Positions 1-5,926 of a DNA stretch of 11,145 nucleotides are shown one piece after another. The number at the start of each line of letters is the position of its first letter. Position 1 is the stretch's first letter. Below the pieces are notes generated by a model. The model saw only the letters and a program-made list of their open reading frames with translations, had not been told where the DNA came from and did not search any database. The stretch comes from an uncultured bacterium (GTDB lineage: Bacteria > Bipolaricaulota > Bipolaricaulia > UBA7950 > UBA9294). A program made the translations under genes and the position numbers. The DNA lies in contig CAIOLV010000056.1 in assembly GCA_903859225.1 (NCBI GenBank), forward strand, positions 1 to 11,145, given 5' to 3'.

Positions 1-542
1 CGCGCCAGAAGGAGTTGGCCGAGCGGCCGTCCAACGACGAGGCTCCGTCCCACGATGGCGACTCGCCGGCCCGACAACTCCACGGCGTGCTCGTCCAGGA
101 GCGCCATGACGGCGCCCGCGGTCGCCGGAACGAAGCCGGGTGCGCCGCAGAAGAGCCGCCCCAACGAGAGCGTGCTCGCACCGTCCACGTCTTTCTCGAC
201 GGGAATTGCGTCCTGGACTGCGCGGAGATCCACCTCGGGGGCGATCGGCGTCTCGACGAGAATTCCATCCACCTCGTCGTCCAGCCCGAGCGCGCGAACA
301 TGCTCGACGAGAGCGGCTGTCGTTGGGCGCTGGACGCGCACGACGTTGACGTCGATGCCCAGCGCGTGCGCGGCCCGCTCCTTGGCTGCCGTGTACGCCA
401 GCGCTGCGGCGTCTTCGGTCGCGAGGATGACGACGAGGCGCGGTGCGCGCCCTGCGATCGCGCGAATCGCGCGAACCTCGTCGGCGAGTTGCGCCCGCCG
501 TCGCTCGGCCGGCGCCTTTCCATCAAGACGTCGCGCGCTCAC
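1..542 (-). CDS. folD: Bifunctional methylenetetrahydrofolate dehydrogenase/cyclohydrolase FolD (C-terminus cut by window edge)
   Basis: FolD interconverts 5,10-methylene-THF, 5,10-methenyl-THF and 10-formyl-THF in the cytoplasm, feeding purine and formyl-Met synthesis. The first 180 residues are visible of a family that is usually about 280-300. LDGKAPAE (6-13) is the usual N-terminal motif. Y50 and K54 form the catalytic YxxxK, and KDVDG (117-121) carries the substrate-binding Asp. GRSLVVGRP (165-173) begins the NADP-binding Rossmann domain. I chose the GTG at 542: GGAGG lies 7 bases upstream inside nusB, and this frame gives the family N-terminus. The first 20 bases overlap nusB, suggesting translational coupling. 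Two family motifs are altered. The Gln of the usual VQLPLP is Glu (VETPIAP, 96-102), and PCTPxG reads PATAG (139-143). From memory, a Clostridia-type FolD clade also lacks that Gln. The identification is firm; the catalytic balance between the two activities is uncertain. Confidence 0.93.
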   Translation of the reverse strand, partial: MSARRLDGKAPAERRRAQLADEVRAIRAIAGRAPRLVVILATEDAAALAYTAAKERAAHALGIDVNVVRVQRPTTAALVEHVRALGLDDEVDGILVETPIAPEVDLRAVQDAIPVEKDVDGASTLSLGRLFCGAPGFVPATAGAVMALLDEHAVELSGRRVAIVGRSLVVGRPLGQLLLA

Positions 543-924
543 GCTCGTCCCTCCAGATCCGATCGAGAATCCCATTGATGAAGGATTGGGCCTGCTCTGT
601 CCCGTATTTCTTCGCGAGTTCCACGGCCTCGTCCATCGCGACCTCCGCCGGCACATCGTCGCGGAAGAGAAGCTCGTAGACGCCCACCCGGAGGATGTTC
701 CGGTCGAGCAGCGCCAGCCGCTCGAAGCGCCACCCCACCGTTCGCGCGCCGATCATGCTGTCGAGCTCGTCGCGCTTCGCGTTCACTCCGGCGAAGACGC
801 TCTCGATGTAGTCCCGCTGGTCGCCAGCGTCCTCCTCTTCGAGGAATTCGTCCAGGGTGACCGGCAGGAACTCGCTTCGATAGAGGGCGAAGAGAACGAG
901 CTCGCGCGCTCGAGTGCGTTGCAT
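523..924 (-). CDS. nusB: Transcription antitermination factor NusB
   Basis: NusB is a small all-helical RNA-binding protein that, with NusE (ribosomal protein S10), binds boxA of rRNA operons and helps RNA polymerase resist termination. The 133 residues match the usual NusB size. The N-terminus RTRARELVLFALY (3-15) is the family's first RNA-binding helix. The segment AVELAKKYGTEQAQSFINGI near the C-terminus is the most diagnostic part. The ATG at 924 has no clear Shine-Dalgarno. It overlaps the TAA of a 19-codon upstream reading frame (TAATG), so re-initiation is possible. folD starts inside the last codons. In Bacillota an Asp23-family gene, nusB and folD are also adjacent, which supports the call. 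Confidence 0.95.
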   Translation of the reverse strand: MQRTRARELVLFALYRSEFLPVTLDEFLEEEDAGDQRDYIESVFAGVNAKRDELDSMIGARTVGWRFERLALLDRNILRVGVYELLFRDDVPAEVAMDEAVELAKKYGTEQAQSFINGILDRIWRDERERATS

Positions 925-983
925 TACGTCACAGGCCCGACGGACGCTCGGGGCAGATCGTGCGCCGCCGCGGCAGACTCCAT
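924..983 (-). other. Possible 19-codon leader reading frame ending at the nusB start (TAATG)
   Basis: The 93-base gap between asp23-B and nusB holds an ATG-initiated reading frame of 19 codons, starting MESAAAAHDL. Its TAA shares one base with the nusB ATG. Other junctions in this operon are 9-base gaps or overlaps, so this gap is unusual, and nusB has no evident Shine-Dalgarno. The leader itself also lacks a convincing one. It may be chance in GC-rich DNA; conservation of the frame would decide. Confidence 0.2.
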
Positions 984-1017
984 GGTTCTAGGCCGAGGAC
1001 CACCCGCCATCCTACCC

Positions 1018-1392
1018 CTAGCCCTCGTCATCCCATTCGTCGGCTTGCTCGCCAAGCGGGCCCTCCGGCTTCACCAGCTTCTGCACGTCGACGTTCACTG
1101 CGCTCACCCGCAGACCCGTCATGCGCTCAATCTCCGCCTTGATCCGAGCCTGGACCTGCTTCGCGATCTTCAGAATCGGGTAGCCGTGAACCACGATGAT
1201 CCGAGCCGTGACCGACACGACGTCTCCGTCGACGTTCGTATCGACGTAGCGCTTCATTCCCTCGCCGCGGCGAAACGCAGTGTCTCCGGCGCGCAGGTTG
1301 GCGATGCCGTCGATCTCCGAGATCGCGATCCCGGCGATCGCCGTCACGACGTCGCGCGAGATCCCGACACTTCCTCTGTCTTGATCGGCCAC
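1018..1392 (-). CDS. Asp23/Gls24 family protein B (YqhY-like)
   Basis: This 124-residue cytoplasmic protein belongs to the Asp23/Gls24 (DUF322) family, whose members include Bacillus YqhY and staphylococcal Asp23. They are linked to envelope stress and to fatty-acid (acetyl-CoA carboxylase) homeostasis; the molecular activity is unclear. Family signs are GSVGISRDVVTAIAGIA at residues 7-23, HGYPI in the middle (the usual YG.P. motif), and a C-terminal LRVSAVNVDVQKL strand. No membrane segment is present. The GTG start at 1392 has AGGAGG 5 bases upstream, overlapping the TAG of the preceding paralogue, so the two genes are coupled across a 9-base gap. The Asp/Glu-rich C-terminus (EQADEWDDEG) is not part of the fold. 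Confidence 0.88.
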   Translation of the reverse strand: MADQDRGSVGISRDVVTAIAGIAISEIDGIANLRAGDTAFRRGEGMKRYVDTNVDGDVVSVTARIIVVHGYPILKIAKQVQARIKAEIERMTGLRVSAVNVDVQKLVKPEGPLGEQADEWDDEG

Positions 1393-1401
1393 TTCGCCCT
1401 C

Positions 1402-1782
1402 CTAGTCGCTTCCGGAGTCGTGCGTTTGCGGTGGCACCACTCTCTTGACGTAGACGTCGACAGACGAGACCGCGACCCCCGCCAGCTTCTCGATGTCGAC
1501 TTCCACGTTCTCCTGCACGCCGCGCGCCACGGAGTGGACCGGATACCCGTACTCGACCGCGATACGCAGCTCAATGCGGGCCTGCTCGTTCGCAAGCTCG
1601 ATCTTCACGCTCGGCGCGATGTCCTCGCCTCCGAAGATCCCTTTGAGGCCGCCCGCACCGCCGGACGAACGAGCGATCCCGGTCACGCGTTCGGCGGCGA
1701 TCCGCGCAATCGCGGAGATCACCTCTTCCGCGATCGTGATCCGCCCGTTCTCGTCGGTGATCTCGATCCGCTTCTCCGCCAT
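1402..1782 (-). CDS. Asp23/Gls24 family protein A
   Basis: This is a second Asp23/Gls24 paralogue of 126 residues directly upstream of paralogue B. Shared features are GRITIAEEVISAIARIAA (13-30), a Gly-rich insert (GGAGGLKGIFGGED), EYGYPVHSVARGVQ, and the terminal VSSVDVYVKRVV strand. The ATG at 1782 is preceded by GGGAGG with 4 bases between, and it lies 9 bases after the efp stop. The two paralogues align along their length but are clearly diverged, so this is an old duplication. No membrane anchor is visible. Function can only be inferred from the family (envelope or lipid homeostasis). Confidence 0.88.
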   Translation of the reverse strand: MAEKRIEITDENGRITIAEEVISAIARIAAERVTGIARSSGGAGGLKGIFGGEDIAPSVKIELANEQARIELRIAVEYGYPVHSVARGVQENVEVDIEKLAGVAVSSVDVYVKRVVPPQTHDSGSD

Positions 1783-1791
1783 GGCGCCTCC

Positions 1792-2352
1792 CTAGACGCG
1801 CTCGACGTAGGTGCCCGTGCGCGTGTCTACCTTGAGCGTATCGCCCTCTTTGACGAAGAGCGGGACGCGCACGGTGATCCCGCGCTCCAGTGTGGCCTCC
1901 TTGTCGACGTTGGACACCGTATCGCCTCGTATCCCCGGCTCGGTCTTCATGACCTTCAGTTCCGCGAAGTTTGGAAGGCCCACCTTGACCAGATCCGAGT
2001 TGTAGTAGTAGCCGATGACGTTCGTGCCCTCGACGAGGTACTCGCCTTGAGGACCGAGGACGGATTTCGCAATCGGGAATTGATCGAACCGTTCGACGTC
2101 CATGAAGATGAAGTTGTCGCCGTCATGGAAGAGGTATTGGAGCTCGCGCGACTCGAGAAAGGCGACTGACGTGTCCTCAAACCCGCGGAAGGTGTCGCTT
2201 GTGACCTTGCCTGACTTCAAGTGCTTCAGCTTCGCCGACCCGACGGCGCTTCCTCGGCCGCGCTTGTTGTGCTCGTAGTCGACGATTTCGTACAGCTCGC
2301 CTCTGTAGATGATCGTCAAGCCTTTCTTCAACTCGCTAATTGAAAGTCCCAT
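1792..2352 (-). CDS. efp: Translation elongation factor EF-P
   Basis: EF-P binds between the ribosomal P and E sites and relieves stalling at polyproline. The length of 186 residues is standard for the three-domain protein: KOW-like domain I (about 1-65) followed by two OB domains. Recognisable parts are ISELKKGLTI near the N-terminus, KLKHLKSGKV (39-48), and the C-terminal VDTRTGTYVERV. The domain I loop that reaches the peptidyl-transferase centre reads KRGRGSA, with Arg33 where E. coli has the beta-lysylated Lys34. It differs from the Pseudomonas loop (SGRNAA) that EarP rhamnosylates. I prefer the ATG at 2352 over the GTG at 2355, because GGGAG is then 6 bases away. It is the first gene of the operon continuing into the two Asp23 genes. 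Confidence 0.96.
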   Translation of the reverse strand: MGLSISELKKGLTIIYRGELYEIVDYEHNKRGRGSAVGSAKLKHLKSGKVTSDTFRGFEDTSVAFLESRELQYLFHDGDNFIFMDVERFDQFPIAKSVLGPQGEYLVEGTNVIGYYYNSDLVKVGLPNFAELKVMKTEPGIRGDTVSNVDKEATLERGITVRVPLFVKEGDTLKVDTRTGTYVERV

Positions 2353-2394
2353 CACTCGCTCCCTTTACTCTGCGGCGGCTTCTTCCCCAAATGT

Positions 2395-2446
2395 CGCAGG
2401 GCCAATGATACCCAGAACCCTCGCCAACCCCCATCGGTGCCCTGCG
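2395..2446 (-). repeat. 8-bp inverted repeat between the DUF2227 gene and efp
   Basis: CGCAGGGC (2395-2402) and its exact complement GCCCTGCG (2439-2446) flank a 36-base loop in the 95-base gap upstream of efp. On the minus strand the distal arm is followed by a short T-containing stretch (ACATTTGG) but no true U-tract. It might be a weak attenuator or an operator. I see no convincing sigma70 promoter here, so efp may be co-transcribed with the upstream gene. Confidence 0.25.
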
Positions 2447-2447
2447 G

Positions 2448-2918
2448 CTACGCGCGTCCGCGGTGGAGAACGCCTGCCGCGCCGTCCACCACGACATGCG
2501 CGACGTTGGGCACGTAGACGCCGACAAGGACGGCCCACCCGTCGATGGGCAGTCGCCCGACGGCGAGCCGATGCCCTGTGAGTGCTCCGACCGCCGCAGC
2601 GACGGCCCCGACGATCAGCGCGAGGTACCCCAGGCGCGTCAGCGGCCCCCAGATTACGTGATGCGATACGCCGCGATGTCGAAAGATCTTCGCGTAGGGC
2701 CACCACAGAAACGAGAGCCATCCCCACCGCCGCGTCGGACGGCTCCGTGTCAGATCGAGATCGGGACTGAGAAAGAACATGCCGAACGCGAAGCCGAACG
2801 CGAAGGCAAGAAGGGATTCCGTCGATAGGTTCCCCCGACGCACGAACCCCGCGCCCACGATCGCGCAGCCCGCGAGGATTCCCGTCTCAATGCAGAAGTG
2901 GACTCTCCCCGACGGCAT
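2448..2918 (-). CDS. DUF2227-type small membrane metal-binding protein
   Basis: The 156-residue protein starts MPSGRVHF, the usual opening of DUF2227 proteins (MPSGxxH), and that decides the ATG at 2918 over longer upstream extensions. Likely membrane segments are about residues 12-27, 36-51, 96-115 and 127-143. Candidate metal ligands lie in SPDLDL (D53, D55), in HRGVSHH (H81, H86) and in HVVVD (H141, D145), with the RRWGW...WWPY motif between them. This pattern resembles membrane-bound metal-dependent hydrolases of the YdjM type. The substrate is unknown and activity is only inferred. No Shine-Dalgarno is evident before the ATG. It is divergent from groES, and efp follows 95 bases downstream on the same strand. 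Confidence 0.75.
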   Translation of the reverse strand: MPSGRVHFCIETGILAGCAIVGAGFVRRGNLSTESLLAFAFGFAFGMFFLSPDLDLTRSRPTRRWGWLSFLWWPYAKIFRHRGVSHHVIWGPLTRLGYLALIVGAVAAAVGALTGHRLAVGRLPIDGWAVLVGVYVPNVAHVVVDGAAGVLHRGRA

Positions 2919-2953
2919 GCCGGCACTATGCAACGGAAGGTGTCTTGGCGCAA
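2919..2953 (-). promoter_or_regulatory. Putative leaderless promoter for the DUF2227 gene
   Basis: On the minus strand TTGCGC (2953-2948) and CATAGT (2930-2925) are 17 bases apart. The ATG begins 7 bases after the -10 box, exactly where transcription would start. No Shine-Dalgarno is present. The combination fits a leaderless mRNA, although the -35 and -10 boxes match consensus only in part. Confidence 0.4.
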
Positions 2954-2966
2954 ACTCTAGTTCACC

Positions 2967-2995
2967 TTGACGCGCTCGCGAGCGATCGTTACAAT
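2967..2995 (+). promoter_or_regulatory. Sigma70-type promoter of groESL
   Basis: TTGACG (2967-2972) and TACAAT (2990-2995) are separated by 17 bases, each one mismatch from consensus. Transcription should start near 3002, inside the CIRCE-like repeat, leaving a leader of about 45 bases before groES. This is the strongest housekeeping promoter in the window. Confidence 0.8.
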
Positions 2996-2998
2996 CGA

Positions 2999-3025
2999 TT
3001 AGCAAACTGTAGCTTACAGTGCTAA
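2999..3025 (+). promoter_or_regulatory. CIRCE-like operator (HrcA binding site) of groESL
   Basis: The 27-base element reads TTAGCAAAC-N9-CAGTGCTAA. The CIRCE consensus is TTAGCACTC-N9-GAGTGCTAA, so spacing is exact, with 7/9 and 8/9 arm matches. Its position at the expected transcription start, just before groES, is typical. It implies repression by HrcA, relieved when GroEL is occupied by unfolded protein. An inner palindrome ACTGTA-GCT-TACAGT is offset by one base from the outer one, so the RNA hairpin would carry a two-A bulge. hrcA is not in the window. Confidence 0.8.
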
Positions 3026-3047
3026 CCGCCCACGAAGGAGGCAGGCA

Positions 3048-3341
3048 ATGACGACGAAGTCGTTGGGCAAGCGAGTCAAACCGCTCGGCAAGCGAGTTCT
3101 CGCGAAGAAGCTCGAACAAGAGTCACGGACGACCGCCGGAGGCATCGTTCTTCCCGATTCGGTGAAGAACGAGAAGACCATCCGCGCGCAGGTCGTGGCC
3201 ATTGGCACCGATGAGAAGTTCGAGGTCAAGGTGGGAGACACCATCCTCGTGCAGAGCTTCTCGGGCACAGAGATCGAAGAAGGCGAAGACAAGTACATCC
3301 TCGTCGAGGAGTCGAAGGTCCTCGCCATCGTCAAGGACTAG
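3048..3341 (+). CDS. groES: Co-chaperonin GroES (Cpn10)
   Basis: GroES forms the heptameric lid of the GroEL folding chamber. The 97 residues match the family. The mobile loop and following strand are seen in SRTTAGGIVLPDS (about 26-38), and the C-terminus YILVEESKVLAIV is typical. The ATG at 3048 has AAGGAGG 6 bases upstream. The N-terminus is odd: the usual KPLGDRVLVK is preceded by an extra LGKRVKP, an imperfect repeat of the next seven residues (LGKRVLA). The usual Asp of LGDRV is Lys in both copies. groEL follows after 17 bases in the same transcript. Confidence 0.96.
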   Translation: MTTKSLGKRVKPLGKRVLAKKLEQESRTTAGGIVLPDSVKNEKTIRAQVVAIGTDEKFEVKVGDTILVQSFSGTEIEEGEDKYILVEESKVLAIVKD

Positions 3342-3358
3342 TCAAAGGGGGAATTCAG

Positions 3359-4975
3359 ATGGCGAAAGAGGTCATCTTCGGTGAGGAAGCGCGAAGGCGC
3401 ATGAAGGTCGGCATCGACAAGTTGGCGGATGCCGTACGCATCACTCTTGGCCCGCGCGGCCGCAACGTCATCATCGACAAGAAGTTCGGCAGCCCGGACA
3501 TCACGAACGATGGCGTGACGATCGCAGAGGAGCAGGAGTACAAGGACGTCTTCGAGAACATGGGCGCTCAGCTCGTCAAGGAAGTCGCCAAGAAGACGAA
3601 CGACCTCGTCGGCGACGGCACGACGACGGCGACGATCCTGGCGCACGCCATGATCGAGGAGGGGTTCAAGAACCTCGCCGCCGGAGCGAATCCGATGGAG
3701 CTGAAGCGCGGACTCGAGAAGGGTTCGACGGCCATCGTCGCCGAGCTGAAGAAGATGAGCCGCAAGCTGAAGTCGAAGGCAGAGACGGCCCAGGTCGGCG
3801 CGAATTCCGCCAAGGATGAGTCGATTGGGCAGATCATTGCCGACGCGATGGAAGCCGTCGGTGAGGATGGCGTCATCACGGTCGAGGATTCCGACACGAT
3901 CGAGACTCTCTACGAGGTCGTCGAGGGAATGCAGTTCGACCGCGAGTACATCTCGCCCTACTTCGTTACCGATCCGAAGAAGATGGAGGTCCTCCTCGAG
4001 CGGCCGTACATCTTCGTGACCGACCAGGAACTGAAGAGCGCCACCGACCTCGTGCCCGTGCTCGAGCGCGTCGTGCAGGCCGGCAAGCCGATCCTGATCA
4101 TTGCCAAGGACGTGACGGGCGAAGCGCTGACGACCCTCGTTCTCAACAAGCTGAAGGGCACGCTGACGAGTTGTGCTGTGAAGGCACCCGGCTTCGGCGA
4201 TCGCCGCAAGGCGATGCTCGAAGATGTCGCGGTGCTGACGGGCGCAACCGTCGTCGCCGAGGACGCCGGGATGCAGATCAAGGACACGACCCTCGACATG
4301 CTCGGGTCGGCCGAGCGCATCAAGGTCGATGGGTCGAACACCACGATCATCGGCGGCAAGGGTAAGGCCGACGCCATCCACGGCCGCATCGAGCAGATCG
4401 AAGCCCAGATCGAGACGACGGACTCCGACTACGACCGCGAAAAGCTCGAAGAGCGAAAGGCCAAGCTCGCCGGCGGCGTCGCCGTCATCAAGGTCGGTGC
4501 CCCAACCGAGACCGAGCTGTCGGAGAAGAAGCACCGCATGGAAGATGCGCTCGAAGCGACGAAGGCAGCCGTGGACGAAGGCGTTCTTCCCGGTGGCGGC
4601 GTCGCGCTGATCAACGCGTCGAAGGTCCTCGACAAACTCGAACTCGAGGGCGACGAGAAGGTCGGCGTCCGCATCCTCGCGCGCGCTCTCGAGGCCCCGC
4701 TGCGCCAGCTGGCCCAGAATGCCGGGTTCGAGGGCGGCATCGTCGTCGGCAAGGTGCGCGAGCAGAAGAAGGGCGTTGGCTTCGACGTGATCAAGGAGGA
4801 ATACCGCGACATGTTCGAGGCTGGGATCATCGACCCGACGAAGGTCACCCGGTCGGCGCTCCAGAACGCCGTCTCGATCGCCGGGATGCTCCTGACCACT
4901 GACGCCTTGGTCGCAGAGATCAAGGAGAAAGACGAGTCTGCGGCGCCGCACATGCCGCCGGACATGGGCTACTAG
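3359..4975 (+). CDS. groEL: Chaperonin GroEL (Cpn60)
   Basis: GroEL is the ATP-driven tetradecameric cage that folds cytosolic proteins with GroES. The protein has 538 residues, close to the 540-550 norm. Nucleotide-site motifs are intact: ITLGPRGRNV (28-37), GDGTTT with D86 (E. coli D87), MEDAL with D396 (E. coli D398, needed for hydrolysis), and the PGGGVAL loop. EGMQFDREYISPYF marks the start of the apical domain. AAAGGGGG lies 7 bases before the ATG. The C-terminus ends HMPPDMGY and lacks the Gly-Gly-Met repeats of many GroELs. Expression is probably controlled by the CIRCE-like site before groES. A terminator hairpin lies 15 bases past the stop. Confidence 0.98.
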   Translation: MAKEVIFGEEARRRMKVGIDKLADAVRITLGPRGRNVIIDKKFGSPDITNDGVTIAEEQEYKDVFENMGAQLVKEVAKKTNDLVGDGTTTATILAHAMIEEGFKNLAAGANPMELKRGLEKGSTAIVAELKKMSRKLKSKAETAQVGANSAKDESIGQIIADAMEAVGEDGVITVEDSDTIETLYEVVEGMQFDREYISPYFVTDPKKMEVLLERPYIFVTDQELKSATDLVPVLERVVQAGKPILIIAKDVTGEALTTLVLNKLKGTLTSCAVKAPGFGDRRKAMLEDVAVLTGATVVAEDAGMQIKDTTLDMLGSAERIKVDGSNTTIIGGKGKADAIHGRIEQIEAQIETTDSDYDREKLEERKAKLAGGVAVIKVGAPTETELSEKKHRMEDALEATKAAVDEGVLPGGGVALINASKVLDKLELEGDEKVGVRILARALEAPLRQLAQNAGFEGGIVVGKVREQKKGVGFDVIKEEYRDMFEAGIIDPTKVTRSALQNAVSIAGMLLTTDALVAEIKEKDESAAPHMPPDMGY

Positions 4976-4990
4976 AACCGATTGCTTTTC

Positions 4991-5034
4991 CCCCTTCCGC
5001 TCGACTACTCTCGGGCGGAAGGGGTTTCTCTTTC
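4991..5034 (+). terminator. Intrinsic terminator of groESL, overlapping the ribosome binding site of the next gene
   Basis: A perfect 10-bp stem, CCCCTTCCGC (4991-5000) with GCGGAAGGGG (5015-5024), encloses a 14-base loop and is followed by TTTCTCTTTC. The 3' arm holds GGAAGGGG, the only Shine-Dalgarno-like sequence before the ATG at 5036, 11 bases from GGGG to the start. Hairpin formation would therefore both end groEL transcripts and hide the ribosome site on read-through transcripts. Confidence 0.75.
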
Positions 5035-5035
5035 G

Positions 5036-5926
5036 ATGGACAGACGGATCGGACTGGCTCTCGGCGGAGGAGGGGCACGCGGACTGGCTCACCTCGGCGT
5101 CCTGATCGAACTCGAGCAGGTCGGGGTGCCGATCCACGCCATCGCCGGCACGAGCATGGGAGCCGCACTGGGCGCGGCCCGCGCGATCGGCGCGAACCTT
5201 CACATGTTGGCTCGACTCCTGGCGACTCTCGACCTGAACGCGCTGCTCCAGGTCACCGACAACACGCTGCGTGAGGTCCAGAGGATCGTCGGCCGCGGGA
5301 TGCTCGAGTACGTCCGTGGGGCGGCGTGGCGGACGGAGGATGCCCTTCCGCCGGATCTCGTCCGCCTCAACGAGCTCTTCTCGCTCCTCACGGCCCGCAA
5401 GACGTTCGAAGACGCGCTCGTCCCTCTCGCCGTCGTCGCGACGGACCTCGAGACCGGGCAACCGGTCGTCCTGAATCGCGGACCGATCTCACGGGCCGTG
5501 ACCGCCAGCACCGCCGTACCTGGCGTCTTCTCCCCTGTCGCCTACGAGGGACGATTCCTCATCGACGGCGGCATCGTCGACAAGCTGCCCGTGGACGTCG
5601 TCATCGAGATGGGCGCGACCGCCGCGATTGCCGTCGACACAGGGGCGCCGCTGACCCGCCGCGTCGAGACGCAGATCGAGGCCATCCTGCAGGCGCAACG
5701 CTCAACGTCGAAGCACTTGACGCAGATGCAGCTCGAGGCCGCGCGCCGCCGCCTGGAGGATCGCCTTGTCGTGTTGCGCCCCGACGTGGGGTGGATCCGG
5801 ATGTTCGCGTTCGAGTACGCCGAGGAGGCCATCCAGGCGGGACGGGCCTCTGTCTCCGCCCACCTGGACGATCTCAACGAGCTCCTCGGCGGACCGGTTC
5901 CTCCCTCGCCGGCTAGCGCAGCGTGA
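5036..5926 (+). CDS. Patatin-like phospholipase (NTE/RssA-type serine lipid hydrolase)
   Basis: The 296-residue protein has the full patatin signature. An oxyanion-hole glycine loop GGGGARG lies at residues 10-16, the nucleophile elbow GTSMG has Ser40, and IDGG has the dyad Asp177. These predict hydrolysis of acyl esters of phospholipids or lysophospholipids by a Ser-Asp dyad. The size and the N-terminal MDRRIGLALGGGGARGLAHLGVL-type start resemble soluble RssA/YchK proteins; no signal peptide is seen. I chose the ATG at 5036 because the motif begins there; a TTG at 4982 would place the terminator hairpin inside the coding region. The last 14 bases overlap the convergent lamin-tail gene. I see no promoter of its own, so it may depend on groEL read-through. 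The true substrate is unknown. Confidence 0.88.
   Translation: MDRRIGLALGGGGARGLAHLGVLIELEQVGVPIHAIAGTSMGAALGAARAIGANLHMLARLLATLDLNALLQVTDNTLREVQRIVGRGMLEYVRGAAWRTEDALPPDLVRLNELFSLLTARKTFEDALVPLAVVATDLETGQPVVLNRGPISRAVTASTAVPGVFSPVAYEGRFLIDGGIVDKLPVDVVIEMGATAAIAVDTGAPLTRRVETQIEAILQAQRSTSKHLTQMQLEAARRRLEDRLVVLRPDVGWIRMFAFEYAEEAIQAGRASVSAHLDDLNELLGGPVPPSPASAA

Noticed and set aside
55..2169. 704-codon open frame on the plus strand opposite the efp-folD operon
   Set aside because: It lies antisense to five recognisable genes, and its Arg/Ala/Asp-rich translation has no domain; such frames arise because GC-rich codons rarely give stops on the opposite strand.
2448..3119. Longer 223-residue version of the DUF2227 protein
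   Set aside because: The extension runs through the groES promoter and operator, and the family N-terminus MPSGxxH begins at 2918.
4982..5038. TTG start giving an 18-residue extension of the patatin protein
   Set aside because: The extension would be encoded by the terminator hairpin and has no ribosome site; the family core starts at the ATG at 5036.
3338..5461. 707-codon open frame on the minus strand opposite groEL
   Set aside because: It is a shadow of groEL and the patatin gene: low-complexity translation rich in Asp, Leu and Arg, and no ribosome site.
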